Translations under genes and position numbers: made by a program
NCBI RefSeq assembly: GCF_004216555.1
Contig: NZ_SGWQ01000001.1
Location: forward strand, 679,126-743,125
Direction: 5' to 3'
From: Herbihabitans rhizosphaerae
Lineage (GTDB): Bacteria; Actinomycetota; Actinomycetes; Mycobacteriales; Pseudonocardiaceae
Length of the DNA: 64,000 bases
Notes under the pieces: generated by a model
Seen by the model: the letters and a program-made list of their open reading frames with translations, nothing else
Databases searched by the model: none
What the model was told of the DNA's origin: nothing
Part shown: piece by piece, positions 8,599-16,997 of the stretch
Numbering within the stretch: position 1 is the first letter of the stretch
Layout of the letters: every line of letters begins with the position of its first letter

Positions 8599-9024
8599 TC
8601 ACGCGGCCGGCGGCGGGACGTCGTGCACCCGACGCTCCGTGACATCGGTCAGGTGCTTTGCCGCCGTCGCGAAGTCGTTGTCGTCGTGCAGGATCACCAG
8701 ACCCCGCGCGGCGGCGGTCGCGCACACGAGCAGGTCCACCGGAGACAACGCTCGGTGCGCCCCCGCACGCGCCAGCCGGTACTGCGCGGACTCGGACCAC
8801 AGCCAGGCCCCCTTGGGCACCGGCACATCAGGAAGCAGATCAACGAACATCTCGGACATCTGCTCGTACTCGTCGACACCACGGGCGGAACGGCGGAACT
8901 CGACGCGCTGCGGATGACACGACCCGACCACGCCCGCGTGCAGAACTTCCTCCCAGCCGGCACGAAGATCGTCGTCACGCAGAATTCGCCACAATGCCGA
9001 AGAGTCGATCAGGTAGCGAATCAA
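8599..9024 (-). CDS. vapC: VapC-family PIN toxin
   Basis: A 141-residue PIN-domain protein, probably a site-specific RNase released when its antitoxin is degraded. The acidic site is visible: LIDSSAL (Asp ~7), a Glu in QRVEFRR, SPVDLLVCATA and ILHDDNDF. Its ATG overlaps the antitoxin stop by 4 bases (ATGA), giving translational coupling. The target RNA cannot be predicted. Confidence 0.85.
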   Translation of the reverse strand: MIRYLIDSSALWRILRDDDLRAGWEEVLHAGVVGSCHPQRVEFRRSARGVDEYEQMSEMFVDLLPDVPVPKGAWLWSESAQYRLARAGAHRALSPVDLLVCATAAARGLVILHDDNDFATAAKHLTDVTERRVHDVPPPAA

Positions 9025-9242
9025 GAGAACTGGTTCTTCTCGGCGTCACGGAGCTTCCGCCAGCCCTCGTAGTCCCATCCCTTGGCGGCGTCGACGTGCT
9101 TGTCCCACGCCGCGATCCGGCGATGGCGCGCGGCATACTCGCGCAGGGCGAGGTTCACCGTCTCCTTCTTGGTCTTCGCTCCCGAAAGGCGCATGGCCTC
9201 GCCCAGCGCGCCGTCATCGAGGTCGATCTGCGTCACCGTCAT
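9021..9242 (-). CDS. vapB: VapB-family antitoxin
   Basis: A 73-residue protein of the type found upstream of VapC toxins in actinobacteria. The N-terminal ribbon MTVTQIDLDDGALGEA is followed by helix TKKETVNLALREYAARHRR (ribbon-helix-helix DNA-binding fold), and the C-terminal WDYEGWRKLRDAEK tail would wrap the toxin. ATG at 9242 has GGAGG 5 bases upstream; the longer in-frame start at 9275 lies inside the operator. It likely represses its own operon through the inverted repeat just upstream. Confidence 0.85.
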   Translation of the reverse strand: MTVTQIDLDDGALGEAMRLSGAKTKKETVNLALREYAARHRRIAAWDKHVDAAKGWDYEGWRKLRDAEKNQFS

Positions 9243-9252
9243 ACCGACCTCC

Positions 9253-9293
9253 AATGTTGGCGATGTTGATAGCAAGCATACATCACCAACATT
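9253..9293 (-). promoter_or_regulatory. Inverted-repeat operator of vapBC
   Basis: AATGTTGG (9253-9260) and CCAACATT (9286-9293) are perfect inverted arms, each followed inward by ATGT/ACAT half-sites. The element ends 11 bases before the vapB start and spans the probable promoter, as expected for VapBC autorepression. Confidence 0.65.
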
Positions 9294-9301
9294 GCGGGCG
9301 A

Positions 9302-12178
9302 TCAGGTCAGGGTGCGCGGGCGGATCGCGTTGGCCTTGTCGACCAGGTCGTGCCGTTGATCCGGCGTACTGGCCAGTCGCGCCAGTGCGCGGTAGCAGCG
9401 CTCGAGGCCCAGCCGCAGTTCTCGCTCGGACAGCCCGCAGCCGAGCACCGTGCGCGCCGCCGCCTGCCCGGCTCCATCCGAACCCGGCCGGCCGGCGCGC
9501 ACCCAGCCGTAGGCCGCCTCCAGCACCTCGGTGGACAGATGCGTGCGCCGCTCGGCGTCCAGCGCCAGCCGCTCCAGCTTGCGCGCCGCGTCGTGCAGGT
9601 CGTTCTCGCCGAGCTGATCAACCTCGTTGACCCGAGTCTTGATCTTGATCGCCGCGACCTGCGCACTGACATAGTGGCTGGACGAGTCCGGCACCGATTC
9701 CAGCACCTCGATCGCCCCGCCGCGCGCGCCCTGCGCCAGGTACACCCGCGCCAGCCCGAACGCCGCACTCACGTACGACCGGTCGGTGCGCCACACCAGC
9801 TCGTAGAACCGCGCCGCCGGGAAGTAGTCGCCAGCGTACTCGGCACTGATCGCCAGCGCCAGCTTGGGCGCGATCTCGCCGGGCAGCGCGTCGTACACCG
9901 CGTCGAACGCGGCGTGCGCCTCCTTGAAACGCTTGGCGGACAACAGGATCAGACCGCGGTACCAGTCCAGCCGCCAGTCGTGCTGGTAGATCGCGAGCTT
10001 GCGCGCGCCGGACAGATCGGCGTCCGCCGAGCGCAGGTCACCCAGCTCCAGGTGCGCGCGCAACATCCGCAGCCGCACCTCGATCGACTCCTGCGACGCG
10101 CCCGCGAGCGCCTCGACCAGCTCGCCCGGCTCGGTCACCGTGGTCGCCGCCAGCACGCCGGCCGCCGGGTCGTCGGTGTCCACCTGCGGCAGCGGCAGCG
10201 CGACGGCCACATCCGCGGGCTCCGGCGGAACCAGCCACGCGCCCCGCTCCGCCACGATCGGGTTCGCGCCGAACGTGCGGTTCTCCTGCCCGAACACGGT
10301 CGACATACCGGGTCTCGGCCGCCCGGTGCCCAGCGCCATCACCTCGCGCAGCACGCCGGTGAGCTGGTCGGCCATGTCCTCGCCGGACAGGAACCGCCGC
10401 GCCGGGTCCTCGTGCGTGGCGCGCTTGAGCACCCGGTAGTACGAGCCGAACAGCGCGAACAGCGGCACCTCGTCCGGCCCGGGCAGGGTGTGCACGTACT
10501 TCGTGGTGTAGCCGGTGAACTCGATGGACAGCACCGCGAGCGTGCGGCCGACCGTGTAGATGTCCGACGCGACCGACGCGCCCTCGGTGGCCAGCTCCGG
10601 CGCGGAGTAGCCGAGCGTGAAGAACAGCGGGCTGTCCCAGTCGTCGACCCGCCGCACCGCGCCGAGGTCGATCAGCTTGAGCTGCTCGCCGGCCTGGATC
10701 ACGTTGTCCGGCTTGAGGTCGCAGTACAGCACGTCCTGGCTGTGCAGGTAGCCGATCGCGGGCAGGATCTCCAGGCCGTAGGCGATCACCTGGCCGATCG
10801 GCAGCGGCTCGGCGCGGCCGGCCTCGCGGTGGTGCTGCAGCGCGAGCTGGCGCAGCGACTGGCCGCCCACGTACTCCATCACGATGTAGCCGACCGCCGT
10901 GCCGGTCTTCGCGTCCGGGTGCTGCACGAAGTTGTAGATCTTGACCACGTTCGGGTGCTCGACCTCGGCGAGGAACCGCCGCTCGGCGACCGCCGAGGCC
11001 ATCGAGGTGGCGTCGCCGGTGTCGATCAGGCCCTTGAGCACCACCCAGCGGTCGGACACGTTGTGGTCCTTGGCCAGGTAGATCCAGCCGAGACCGCCGT
11101 ATGCCAGGCAGCCGAGCACCTCGTACTGCCCGCCGACCAGGTCACCGCGCTGCAGCCGGGGCCGGAAGTTGAACGGCGTGCCGCACTTCTCGCACTCGCC
11201 CTCGGTGCGCGCGGGCTGGCCGTTGCGCGCGCGTCCGACCTCGGCGCCACAGCTGGAGCACCAGCGCTTGTTCTCCGCGACCATCGGGTCGGGCAGCACC
11301 GCGGAGGACGGATCGCGCACGGGCACCATCGGCACGTCCACCAGACCCGCGCCGAGCCGGCCGCGACCGGTCGAGCGTGACCCGGTCCGCCTGCCGTGCG
11401 CGGGAAACGCCGCGGAGTCGGTGGACGGGCCGGGCTGACCTGGGTGCGGCACCGAGGTTTCCGGCGCCGAGGGAGCCGGCTTCGGCGGCAGCAGGCTCTG
11501 CGTCGGCGGGGTCAGGCCGAGCACGCTGGTCGGCTGCGGCGCGTCCTCGTCCAGCGCCTCCGGCGGGCGCACGCCGGGCGCCCTCGGCGCCACGGCCGGC
11601 ATCTGCGCGCCGGGCGGGAGTTGCGCGCCGGTCATCGGCGGAAGCTGCTGCGCCGGCCCACCCGGACGCGGCGGCAACGCTGGTGGTGGTCCCTGAGGTG
11701 GTCCCTGCCGGGGCGGGCCCTGCTGCCAGCCCTGCGGCGGAAGTTGTTGTCCCGCACCGGGTTGCGGGCGCGGCGGCCCCGGCGGCGGGCCGGTCACCGG
11801 CTGCGGGCCGCTCGGCGGACCGGTGCGCACGCCGGGCGGAGGCGCCTGCTGCGAGCCGGTGCGCGGTGGTGGCCCCTGTGGCGGACCCTGCGGACCCGTG
11901 TGCGGCCACGGCTGCCCGCCGGTCGGCGGACCGTGCGGACGCTGTTGTTGTTGGTGCGCCTGCGGGTTCACCTGGGGCGGCATGCCCTGCGGCTGACTCG
12001 GCGGCGGACCCTGCCGCGGCGGTGTCTCATGTGGACGGTCGGCCGGCCGCTCCTCGGGCGCTGCCGGTGAAGGCCGCGAGCCGGTGAGCCGCTCCCCGAT
12101 CGACCCGAACCACCCGGCGTCATCACCGTCCGAAGTGGACGGTGCGTCCTCCGGGTCGTGCTGCGAGTGCCTGCTCAT
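9302..12178 (-). CDS. pknG: Serine/threonine protein kinase PknG
   Basis: Soluble PknG, the kinase that senses amino-acid supply and phosphorylates the FHA protein GarA/OdhI to control 2-oxoglutarate and glutamate metabolism. Order of parts in 958 residues: a Pro/Gln/Gly-rich disordered N-terminus to ~300; a rubredoxin-like zinc site with WCSSCG (~306) and CEKCG (~330); the kinase domain with LKG lysine (~383), CDLKPDN (~486) and DLG (~504); and a TPR region from ~700 to the end. The catalytic loop lacks the usual HRD, as is normal for PknG. Mycobacterial PknG is about 750 residues; the extra length is the Pro-rich segment. It follows glnH by 3 bases. Confidence 0.95.
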   Translation of the reverse strand: MSRHSQHDPEDAPSTSDGDDAGWFGSIGERLTGSRPSPAAPEERPADRPHETPPRQGPPPSQPQGMPPQVNPQAHQQQQRPHGPPTGGQPWPHTGPQGPPQGPPPRTGSQQAPPPGVRTGPPSGPQPVTGPPPGPPRPQPGAGQQLPPQGWQQGPPRQGPPQGPPPALPPRPGGPAQQLPPMTGAQLPPGAQMPAVAPRAPGVRPPEALDEDAPQPTSVLGLTPPTQSLLPPKPAPSAPETSVPHPGQPGPSTDSAAFPAHGRRTGSRSTGRGRLGAGLVDVPMVPVRDPSSAVLPDPMVAENKRWCSSCGAEVGRARNGQPARTEGECEKCGTPFNFRPRLQRGDLVGGQYEVLGCLAYGGLGWIYLAKDHNVSDRWVVLKGLIDTGDATSMASAVAERRFLAEVEHPNVVKIYNFVQHPDAKTGTAVGYIVMEYVGGQSLRQLALQHHREAGRAEPLPIGQVIAYGLEILPAIGYLHSQDVLYCDLKPDNVIQAGEQLKLIDLGAVRRVDDWDSPLFFTLGYSAPELATEGASVASDIYTVGRTLAVLSIEFTGYTTKYVHTLPGPDEVPLFALFGSYYRVLKRATHEDPARRFLSGEDMADQLTGVLREVMALGTGRPRPGMSTVFGQENRTFGANPIVAERGAWLVPPEPADVAVALPLPQVDTDDPAAGVLAATTVTEPGELVEALAGASQESIEVRLRMLRAHLELGDLRSADADLSGARKLAIYQHDWRLDWYRGLILLSAKRFKEAHAAFDAVYDALPGEIAPKLALAISAEYAGDYFPAARFYELVWRTDRSYVSAAFGLARVYLAQGARGGAIEVLESVPDSSSHYVSAQVAAIKIKTRVNEVDQLGENDLHDAARKLERLALDAERRTHLSTEVLEAAYGWVRAGRPGSDGAGQAAARTVLGCGLSERELRLGLERCYRALARLASTPDQRHDLVDKANAIRPRTLT

Positions 12179-12181
12179 GGG

Positions 12182-13177
12182 TCAGTCCTTGTATTTCGGC
12201 TGCGGCATCTGCGCCGTCTGGCCCGTGCGCCCGAGCCAGCTGTTGTAGCTGGCCATCCAGGTGCCGTCGGAGCGGACCTTGTCCAGCACGGCGTTCACGA
12301 ACTTGGTCATGTCCTGGGCCGGCTGCGGGATGCCGATGCCGTACGGCTCGTCACCGAGCTGCGCGCCGATCATCTTGAGGTTCGGGTCCTGCGCGACCAT
12401 GCCGGCCAGGATCACGTCGTCGGTGCTGACCGCGGCGACCTGGCCCTGCTGCAGCAGCACAAGGCAGTCCGACCAGTTGTCCACCTCGACCGCGACCGGC
12501 TTGCTCGGGTGATCCTTGATCCGCTTCAACGAGGTCGACCCGGTGTTGGCACATACCGGCTTGCCGCCGAGCCCCTCCATGCCGGTCGCCGGATTGCTCC
12601 GGTCCACCAACACCTTCTGCACCGCCGTGTAGTACTCCGAGGAGAAGTTGATCTCGCTCCAGCGATCGCAGTTCATGGTCATCGTGCGGACCACGATGTC
12701 CACCTCGCGGTTCTTCAACAGCGGCACCCGGTCCGCCGAGCTGATCGCCCGGTACACGACCTTGCCCTCGACCGTGCCGAAGATCGCCTTCGCCACCGCG
12801 TTCACCATGTCGATGTCGAAGCCGACGATCGCACCGGTGCGCGCGTCCCGGAACCCGAACAGATAGGTGTTCTGGTCCACGCCGGCGATCAGGTGCCCGC
12901 GCTTGTAGATCTGGTCCATGGTGGAGCCGGCCGGGAAGTTGCCGGGCGAGTACGAGCTGCTCGGCCGCAGGCTCGCCTTCGGGTCGCACTGCGGGGCGGG
13001 CTTGCCCGGCGCGGGCGGCGTGCCCTTGCGCACCGGCTCCGGCCGCTCGACCGAGGTGACCACGGCGAGGTCGACCACCTCGCCGCCGCTCGAACACGCC
13101 GGCACCGCGAGCACCAGCGCGGCGGCCAGCACCGCGCCGGCGCGCTTCGTCCACTTGCGACTGTCCATTGTGGTCAC
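12182..13177 (-). CDS. glnH: GlnH, glutamate/aspartate-binding lipoprotein
   Basis: A 331-residue solute-binding lipoprotein of the amino-acid (PBP3) family. The signal peptide ends with a lipobox-like VPAC followed by SSGG, so the protein would be anchored outside the membrane. The ligand-binding core has FDIDMVNAVAKAI, VVRTMTMN and VEVDNWSDCLVLLQQG. Known GlnH binds aspartate or glutamate and passes the signal through GlnX to PknG; no transporter permease is present here, which fits that sensing role. GTG at 13177 overlaps the glnX stop as GTGA; ATG at 13168 is an alternative. Confidence 0.93.
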   Translation of the reverse strand: MTTMDSRKWTKRAGAVLAAALVLAVPACSSGGEVVDLAVVTSVERPEPVRKGTPPAPGKPAPQCDPKASLRPSSSYSPGNFPAGSTMDQIYKRGHLIAGVDQNTYLFGFRDARTGAIVGFDIDMVNAVAKAIFGTVEGKVVYRAISSADRVPLLKNREVDIVVRTMTMNCDRWSEINFSSEYYTAVQKVLVDRSNPATGMEGLGGKPVCANTGSTSLKRIKDHPSKPVAVEVDNWSDCLVLLQQGQVAAVSTDDVILAGMVAQDPNLKMIGAQLGDEPYGIGIPQPAQDMTKFVNAVLDKVRSDGTWMASYNSWLGRTGQTAQMPQPKYKD

Positions 13178-14523
13178 CGGTACTCCCGGAGTCGTTCTCT
13201 GATGCCCAACGTGATCCCGGCGGCCGCCACCAGCGCCAGCACGGCGAGCCCCGGCGCGAGCAGCGTCAGCGCGTTGCTCCCCTGCGAGGTCGCCTCACTG
13301 AACGACTTGCGGCCCTCGGTGATCGCGGTGTTCAGGTTCGCGTCGAGCCTGCCGAACACGACCGCGGCGCCGTCCGGCGCCTGCCCGACGGCCAGCTTCA
13401 CCGCGTCGTCGTAGCCGCCCTTGACGTCCAGCTCGCGGATCTTGCGGTGCACGGCCAGCCAGGCGTCCGCGTTCTTCGTCGCCTGGTCGACCTGGTTGGT
13501 CATCGCGCCGCCGCCCATGCCCTTGCCCCGCTGCAGCAGGTTGCCGTCACCGCTGAAACTCTTGGACAACCGCACGAAGTCCTGCTCGTAGCTCTCGCCG
13601 CTGCCCCGGGCGACCAGGGTCAGTGTCTCGTTCGTACGGGCCTTCAACGCGTCGATGCGCGCTCGCACCAGCAGGTCCACCGGCTGCGAGCCCTCGCCTC
13701 GGCTGTCGTCGATGCGGGTGGACTCGACGAGTACCGCGACCGCGCCCCAGGCCAGGCTCACCACCACCGCGACGGTGGCGATCACCAGCCCGATGTTGAA
13801 CACGCGGTTGGTCCTGCGCCGCAGGTACACCTGCGCGGCGATCAGGCCGCCGAGCAGCAACACGGTCAGCGCGAGCGGGATCCACGGCAGGTCGGTCGCG
13901 TCGTCCTGCTCCGCGGCCAGCCGGTCCACGTCGATCACGTACAGCTTCTCGGCGGCCGGAAGGATCTTGTTCTGCATCAGGCCGGACGCCTCGCGCAGGT
14001 ACGCCGCACCCGCGGGGAAGCCCTGCCGGTTGTTGGCCCGCGCGGTCTCCACCAGCCCGGTGTAGACCGGCAGTTGCTGGGCGAGCCGGTTGACCTGCTG
14101 CTCGGCCTCCGGAATGCCGCCGATGTCGGAGGACGCCTTGGCCAGCGCCGCGCCGGCCTGGGCGACGTTGATCTCGTAGCGGGAGCGCAGCTCCTCCGGC
14201 TCGGTGCCGCCGGACAGGAACGCGCTCGCCGCGGTGGCGTCCGCGTCGGACAGCGACCGGTAGATCTGCTGCGCGGCGGCGGCCAGCGGCTCGCGGTGCT
14301 CGGCCAGGTCGGTGATCGTGTCCTGCTTCTGCTGCACGGACAGCGCGCCGGTGACACCGGTGATCACGGCCAGCACGGCGAGCGTGATCGAGATGATCGT
14401 CAGCCGGCCGGGTGTGGTGCGTGAGGAGCGGGTCAGCTTGCGCACCGCGCGCGCGGGTGCGCCAAGCAGCTTCCGGTCACCACCGTCGGTTTCCGCCGGC
14501 GCGGCGGTCAACGTCGTCACCAT
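13174..14523 (-). CDS. glnX: GlnX membrane signal protein
   Basis: First gene of glnX-glnH-pknG. About 449 residues: a basic cytoplasmic N-terminus, a transmembrane helix at ~50-72 (ISITLAVLAVITGVTGAL), a long helical extracytoplasmic region with a second four-helix-type segment, two central helices around residues 210-270 (LALTVLLLGGLIA, VIATVAVVVSLAWGAVAVL), and a last helix near the C-terminus (LAPGLAVLALVAAAGITLGI) with a short basic tail. It is thought to transmit GlnH ligand occupancy to PknG. ATG at 14523 is favoured by an AGGTGG about 10 bases upstream; GTG at 14538 lacks a site. Confidence 0.88.
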   Translation of the reverse strand: MVTTLTAAPAETDGGDRKLLGAPARAVRKLTRSSRTTPGRLTIISITLAVLAVITGVTGALSVQQKQDTITDLAEHREPLAAAAQQIYRSLSDADATAASAFLSGGTEPEELRSRYEINVAQAGAALAKASSDIGGIPEAEQQVNRLAQQLPVYTGLVETARANNRQGFPAGAAYLREASGLMQNKILPAAEKLYVIDVDRLAAEQDDATDLPWIPLALTVLLLGGLIAAQVYLRRRTNRVFNIGLVIATVAVVVSLAWGAVAVLVESTRIDDSRGEGSQPVDLLVRARIDALKARTNETLTLVARGSGESYEQDFVRLSKSFSGDGNLLQRGKGMGGGAMTNQVDQATKNADAWLAVHRKIRELDVKGGYDDAVKLAVGQAPDGAAVVFGRLDANLNTAITEGRKSFSEATSQGSNALTLLAPGLAVLALVAAAGITLGIRERLREYR

Positions 14524-14763
14524 GCGGTCGACACCCACCTGCGCACGACGCCCGCTTTCCCCCGGCGGTCTACCGGGCCACCATCCCTAGTCCGCCCCAC
14601 GGGGTGAACTTAGTGCAGGCGAAGTCGGCTAGCCACCACTTCGCCCGTTCACGGGCGGCGAGAACCAGACCAAACTATGTCACGCGAGGTCATCACCGTG
14701 GCATTTTGGCGCGATGTAGCCGGATGGTGGCGCTCCGGCGTCGAAATCGGTATGTATCCGTGT

Positions 14764-15753
14764 CTACGCCGCCTCGTCGGCCTCGGCGCGTCGGGCGGCG
14801 AGCAGACTCGCCACGGTGGTCACGAGCAGGATTCCTCCGATGATCCCCATCGAGAGGCCGATCGGCACCTCGGGCACCGATTTCAGCGGCTGGCCGTCGT
14901 TGATGAACGGCAGCGTGTTCGTGTGCAGCGCTTCGAGGATCAGTTTCACGCCGATGAACGCGAGAATGAGCGCGAGCCCGTAGGAGAGATAGACGAGCCG
15001 GCGCAGCAGCCCGCCGAGCAGGAAATAGAGCTGCCGCAGACCCATCAGGGCGAACACGTTGGCCGTGAACACGATGTACGGCTCTCTGGTGAGCCCGAAG
15101 ATGGCCGGAATCGAGTCGACCGCGAACAGCAGGTCGGCCGTGGACATCGCGATCACCACGAAGAACATCGGCGTGACGAGCCGCTTTCCGTTCTCGATTA
15201 CCGACAGCTTCACGCCGTTGTAGTCGGACGTGGCGTTCATGTGCCGGGTGGCCCACCGGATCGCCGGGTTGTCGCCCGCGTCGGCATCCTCGGATTCGGT
15301 ATGCGGTTTCGCCATTCGAATCGCGGTGATCAGCAGGATGAGGCCGAAGATGTAGAAGATCCAGGAGAACAGCGCGATGAATCCGGCGCCGAGCGCGATC
15401 ATTATCCCGCGCAGCAGCAGGGCGATGATGATGCCGATGAGCAGGGCCGTCTGCTGGTACTCCTTCGGCACCTTGAATCTGCTCATGATGATGAGAAAAA
15501 TGAACAGGTTGTCCACCGAGAGGCTGTACTCGGTCACCCATCCGGCGAAGAACTCACCGGCGTATCGAGAACCTGCTATCGAGCCGACCATGATTCCGAA
15601 TATGACCGCGAGCCCGATGTAGAAGGAGATCGCGAGCACGCATTCCTTGGTGGACGGCACGTGCGGCCGCCTGCCGAGGATGAACACGTCGAAGGCGAGG
15701 AACGCGCCGAGAATCGCCGCGGTAATGACCCAGGTCCACACACCGACACCCAT
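14764..15753 (-). CDS. TerC/Alx-family integral membrane protein
   Basis: A 329-residue protein with about nine hydrophobic helices. TerC signatures are present: the acidic TEYSLSVDNLFIF in an early helix and STADLLFAVDSIPAIFG in the middle, whose Asp residues are proposed metal-binding sites, plus HTNTLPFINDGQP. Family members are linked to manganese export and to folding of exported proteins; the original tellurite link is weaker. AGGAGA lies 8 bases before ATG 15753. The hxlR-type gene upstream on the same strand ends only 5 bases away, so the two may be co-transcribed. I see no manganese riboswitch. Confidence 0.88.
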   Translation of the reverse strand: MGVGVWTWVITAAILGAFLAFDVFILGRRPHVPSTKECVLAISFYIGLAVIFGIMVGSIAGSRYAGEFFAGWVTEYSLSVDNLFIFLIIMSRFKVPKEYQQTALLIGIIIALLLRGIMIALGAGFIALFSWIFYIFGLILLITAIRMAKPHTESEDADAGDNPAIRWATRHMNATSDYNGVKLSVIENGKRLVTPMFFVVIAMSTADLLFAVDSIPAIFGLTREPYIVFTANVFALMGLRQLYFLLGGLLRRLVYLSYGLALILAFIGVKLILEALHTNTLPFINDGQPLKSVPEVPIGLSMGIIGGILLVTTVASLLAARRAEADEAA

Positions 15754-15758
15754 GGGGA

Positions 15759-16244
15759 TCAGTCTCCTGGGGCGCGCTCCGTCTGGCCAGCCGACGCGAT
15801 CCCCGGGCCGGGCAGGATGTCGATGTCGGTGGCGCGCATCGGCTTGTCGCACACCGAACAACGCAGCTCGACGTGGCTGATCTCGCCGCACGCGTGGTGC
15901 CGGTACAACACCGGCGGGCCGGCCTCGCCCGCCGTGAAGCGATCACCCCAGCGCACCATCACCAGCAGCAGGTCGCACAGCTCGGTGCCTTTCGCGGTGA
16001 GCACGTACTCGTGCCGCGGCGGGCGGCTGGAGTACTCACGGCGCTCCAGCACGCCGTTCTCGACCAGCCATCTCAGCCGCTCGGCGAGCACCTTGCGGGA
16101 GATCCCGAGGTCCTGCTGGATCTGCTCGAAGCGGGAGATGCCCACGTAGACGTCCCGCAGGATCAGCGGGGACCACGGCTCGCCGATGACATCGAGCGTG
16201 CGGGCGATCGAGCACGCCATGTCGCCGAACCGGGTGCGCTGCAT
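15759..16244 (-). CDS. HxlR-family transcription regulator
   Basis: A 161-residue winged-helix protein. The HxlR domain covers residues ~5-105 (CSIARTLDVIGEPWSPLILRD with recognition helix around GISRKVLAERLRWLVENGVL). After it a short tail holds CGE, LRCSVC and a His pair, which may bind a metal or sense redox state; typical HxlR proteins are shorter. It is divergent from the DUF899 gene, and twin palindromes lie between them, so it probably represses that gene and itself. It may also read through into terC. Confidence 0.88.
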   Translation of the reverse strand: MQRTRFGDMACSIARTLDVIGEPWSPLILRDVYVGISRFEQIQQDLGISRKVLAERLRWLVENGVLERREYSSRPPRHEYVLTAKGTELCDLLLVMVRWGDRFTAGEAGPPVLYRHHACGEISHVELRCSVCDKPMRATDIDILPGPGIASAGQTERAPGD

Positions 16245-16266
16245 GCGCGAATCCTACGCGAGATGG

Positions 16267-16310
16267 TTCCCTCAAGGAATGCACTCTGCTAGATTCGTTC
16301 CCTGAAGGAA
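16267..16310. promoter_or_regulatory. Twin operators between hxlR-type and DUF899 genes
   Basis: TTCCCTCAAGGAA (16267-16279) and TTCCCTGAAGGAA (16298-16310) are near-identical interrupted palindromes (TTCC-N5-GGAA) with centres 31 bases apart, about three helical turns. They lie between the divergent starts, where an HxlR dimer pair would be expected to bind. Confidence 0.75.
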
Positions 16311-16337
16311 CTGACCTTCGTCCGAGGAGGTGTACCG

Positions 16338-16991
16338 ATGAACCGCCTGCCTGTCGTGTCCGCGCAGGAATGGCAAACCGCACGGGAAGCGTTGCTGGTC
16401 AAGGAGAAGGAGCACACCAGAGCGCTCGACGCGCTGGCCGCGGAACGTCGCAGGCTGCCGATGGTCGCGCTGGACACCGGCCACGAGTTCACCGCGCCGG
16501 ACGGCGGCACGGCGAGCCTCACCGACCTGTTCGACGGTCGCCGCCAGCTGGTGATCTACCACTTCATGCTGGCGCCGGGGCAGGACTGGACGTGCGGCGG
16601 GTGCGCGTCGTTCACCGACAACATCGGCGATCAGTCGCACCTCAACGCGCGTGACACCACCCTGATCCTGATGTCACCCGCGCCGCAGGACGAGATCGAG
16701 GTGCTGCGCCGGCGGTATGGCTGGACCGTGCCCTGGTACTCGACTTGCGACGACGGTTTCTACGGCGAGCTCGGCCTCGGCGACGGCTTCGCGCTGACCG
16801 TGTTGCTGCGCGACGGCGACGAGGTGTTCCGCACGTACGGCACCACCGGACGCGGAGTCGACCGGCTCCGGCTGGACTTCAACCTGCTCGACATGACGCC
16901 GTACGGCCGGCAGGAGGAATGGGAGGACTCACCGGACGGCTGGCCGCAGACGCCCACCATGCAGTGGCTCCTCCCCCGCGACCAGTACTAA
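16338..16991 (+). CDS. DUF899 thioredoxin-like protein
   Basis: A 217-residue cytoplasmic protein of the DUF899 family, which has a thioredoxin-like fold but no settled function. Visible landmarks are the opening EWQTAREALLVKEKEHTRA, the DLFDGRRQLVIYHFM strand, a CGGC active-site-like motif (DWTCGGCASFTDN) and the conserved end DMTPYGRQEEWEDSP. GAGGAGG precedes the ATG by 8 bases. Divergent from the HxlR regulator, so it may respond to an oxidant or electrophile sensed by that protein; this is inference. Confidence 0.88.
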   Translation: MNRLPVVSAQEWQTAREALLVKEKEHTRALDALAAERRRLPMVALDTGHEFTAPDGGTASLTDLFDGRRQLVIYHFMLAPGQDWTCGGCASFTDNIGDQSHLNARDTTLILMSPAPQDEIEVLRRRYGWTVPWYSTCDDGFYGELGLGDGFALTVLLRDGDEVFRTYGTTGRGVDRLRLDFNLLDMTPYGRQEEWEDSPDGWPQTPTMQWLLPRDQY

Positions 16992-16997
16992 TCAGTA

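Noticed and set aside
9254-11380. Rightward open frame of 700 codons
   Set aside because: It is the exact antisense of pknG, whose kinase and zinc motifs are clear. No domain or ribosome binding site supports the rightward frame.
14593-14763. Possible metal riboswitch for terC
   Set aside because: This region is downstream of terC, not upstream. The true upstream side is occupied by the hxlR-type gene 5 bases away.
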